DNA of 5,244 nucleotides from Pseudomonadota bacterium (lineage in GTDB: Bacteria > Pseudomonadota > Alphaproteobacteria > Rhizobiales > Afifellaceae): NCBI GenBank assembly GCA_023417735.1, contig JAEZEK010000452.1, positions 1 to 5,244 on the forward strand, written 5' to 3'. The first letter of the stretch is position 1. Each line of letters starts with the position of its first letter. A model generated the notes under the pieces. That model was not told the DNA's origin. It worked only from the letters and a program-made list of their open reading frames with translations, and did not search any database. Shown one piece after another: positions 4,474 through 5,244 of the stretch. The position numbers were made by a program, and so were the translations under genes.

Positions 4474-5244
4474 TGGCGGGTCCGAGAAGCCTCCACGTCG
4501 CCCTCCGTCAGTCGGCGCCGATCCCGCTCGATGCGGCCTTCTCCTGCGAGCCGGGGGAGGTGCTCGCCCTCGTCGGCCCGTCCGGGAGCGGCAAGTCCAC
4601 CATCCTGCGCGCCATTGCCGGGACCTACCGGCCCGCGGACGGCCTGGTGAAGGTGGGGGCTGCGACCTGGTTCGAGGACGCCACGGGAACGCACGTCCCG
4701 GCCCACCGGCGCCGGGTCGGGATGGTCTTCCAGAGCTACGCGCTGTTCCCGCACATGACCGCACTCGGCAACGTGACGGCCGGGATGGGCCATCTCCCGC
4801 CGGCCGAACGGGACAAGCGCGCACGCGCGCTGCTCGATCTCGTGCATCTCTCCGGCCTGGAGGGGCGCCGGCCGGGCGAGCTGTCGGGTGGCCAGCAGCA
4901 GCGCGTGGCGGTCGCGCGCGCTCTCGGGCGCGAGCCGGAGGTCCTGCTGCTCGACGAGCCGTTCTCGGCGGTCGACAAGGCGACCCGCCAGCGCCTCTAC
5001 CGCGAGATCGCGGAGCTGAGGCGCGTGCTCGACATGCCGGTCGTGCTCGTCACCCACGCCCTCGACGAGGCGACGATGCTCGCGAACCGGATGGTGGTGC
5101 TGCACCACGGCCGGACGCTGCAGGCGGGCACGCCGGAGGCGGTGACGAGCCGCCCGGCATCCGCCGAGGTCGCGCGACTGGTCGACATGCGCAACGTGTT
5201 CGAAGGCACGGTCCTCGGGCACGATCCCGGGCGCGGTGTCACGA
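4473..5244 (+). CDS. modC: Molybdate ABC transporter ATP-binding protein (3' end beyond window)
   Basis: Hydrolyses ATP on the cytoplasmic face to drive molybdate import through ModB. The ATG at 4473 overlaps the modB stop by one base (TGATG), so it needs no Shine-Dalgarno of its own. The frame stays open to the window end, 257 codons. ATPase motifs are all intact: Walker A GPSGSGKST (35-43), Q-loop Gln87 in MVFQSYALFPHM, signature LSGGQQQR (137-144), Walker B VLLLDEP (157-163) with catalytic Glu162, and H-loop His195 in VLVTHALDEA. MRNVFEGTV (239-247) begins the C-terminal region, where ModC proteins carry a MOP/TOBE domain; that part is cut off. The signature LSGGQQQR differs from the LSGGERQR of E. 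coli ModC and resembles sulfate, iron and polyamine importer ATPases, so without modAB one could not name the substrate. Confidence 0.92.
   Translation, partial: MAGPRSLHVALRQSAPIPLDAAFSCEPGEVLALVGPSGSGKSTILRAIAGTYRPADGLVKVGAATWFEDATGTHVPAHRRRVGMVFQSYALFPHMTALGNVTAGMGHLPPAERDKRARALLDLVHLSGLEGRRPGELSGGQQQRVAVARALGREPEVLLLDEPFSAVDKATRQRLYREIAELRRVLDMPVVLVTHALDEATMLANRMVVLHHGRTLQAGTPEAVTSRPASAEVARLVDMRNVFEGTVLGHDPGRGVT

Noticed and set aside
2830..4824. A 664-codon open frame on the minus strand across modA, modB and the start of modC
   Set aside because: It is antisense to three genes with clear family motifs. Its translation is Arg/Glu/Asp/Gly-rich with no domain, as expected from reading GC-rich codons backwards, where stops are rare.
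4437..5222. A 261-codon open frame on the minus strand across modC
   Set aside because: The plus strand here encodes complete ABC ATPase motifs; the reverse reading is compositionally biased and has no recognisable domain.

Overview
The window is very GC-rich, with strong G/C preference at third codon positions. It reads like a chromosomal segment of an alphaproteobacterium, probably Hyphomicrobiales; this is inferred from composition, the DmeF-type exporter and a small secreted protein type that I recall from that group. I see no rRNA, tRNA, CRISPR array, insertion sequence or phage gene.

Left part (1 to about 1184, all minus strand). The first 44 bases hold the start of a gene that runs off the window, probably a membrane protein. 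Next come a GNAT-fold protein (191-766) with an unusual acetyl-CoA loop and, 58 bases upstream of it, a small exported two-cysteine protein (825-1184). The last two look like a short operon read leftward from the 247-base intergenic region at 1185-1431.

Centre (1432-2460, plus strand). A cation diffusion facilitator of the DmeF type, predicted to export Co(II)/Ni(II). It has a TTG start behind a good Shine-Dalgarno sequence and a 50-residue cytoplasmic loop holding 22 histidines. The DmeR repressor known to accompany DmeF in some rhizobia is not next to it.

Right part (2552 to window end, plus strand). A compact molybdate uptake operon in the order modE-like, modA, modB, modC. ModA captures the oxyanion in the periplasm, ModB forms the membrane channel and ModC supplies ATP hydrolysis. 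The regulator has only the ModE winged-helix domain and no molybdate-binding domain. The genes are packed tightly, with a 4-base modE/modA overlap (if the upstream modA start is right), a 15-base modA-modB gap and a 1-base modB/modC overlap. ModC is cut by the window end just after the start of its C-terminal region.

Together the window carries metal homeostasis functions: import of molybdate beside export of cobalt/nickel. Nothing here is clearly a new system. The least understood part is the minus-strand pair of exported two-Cys protein and atypical GNAT protein, divergent from the metal exporter.
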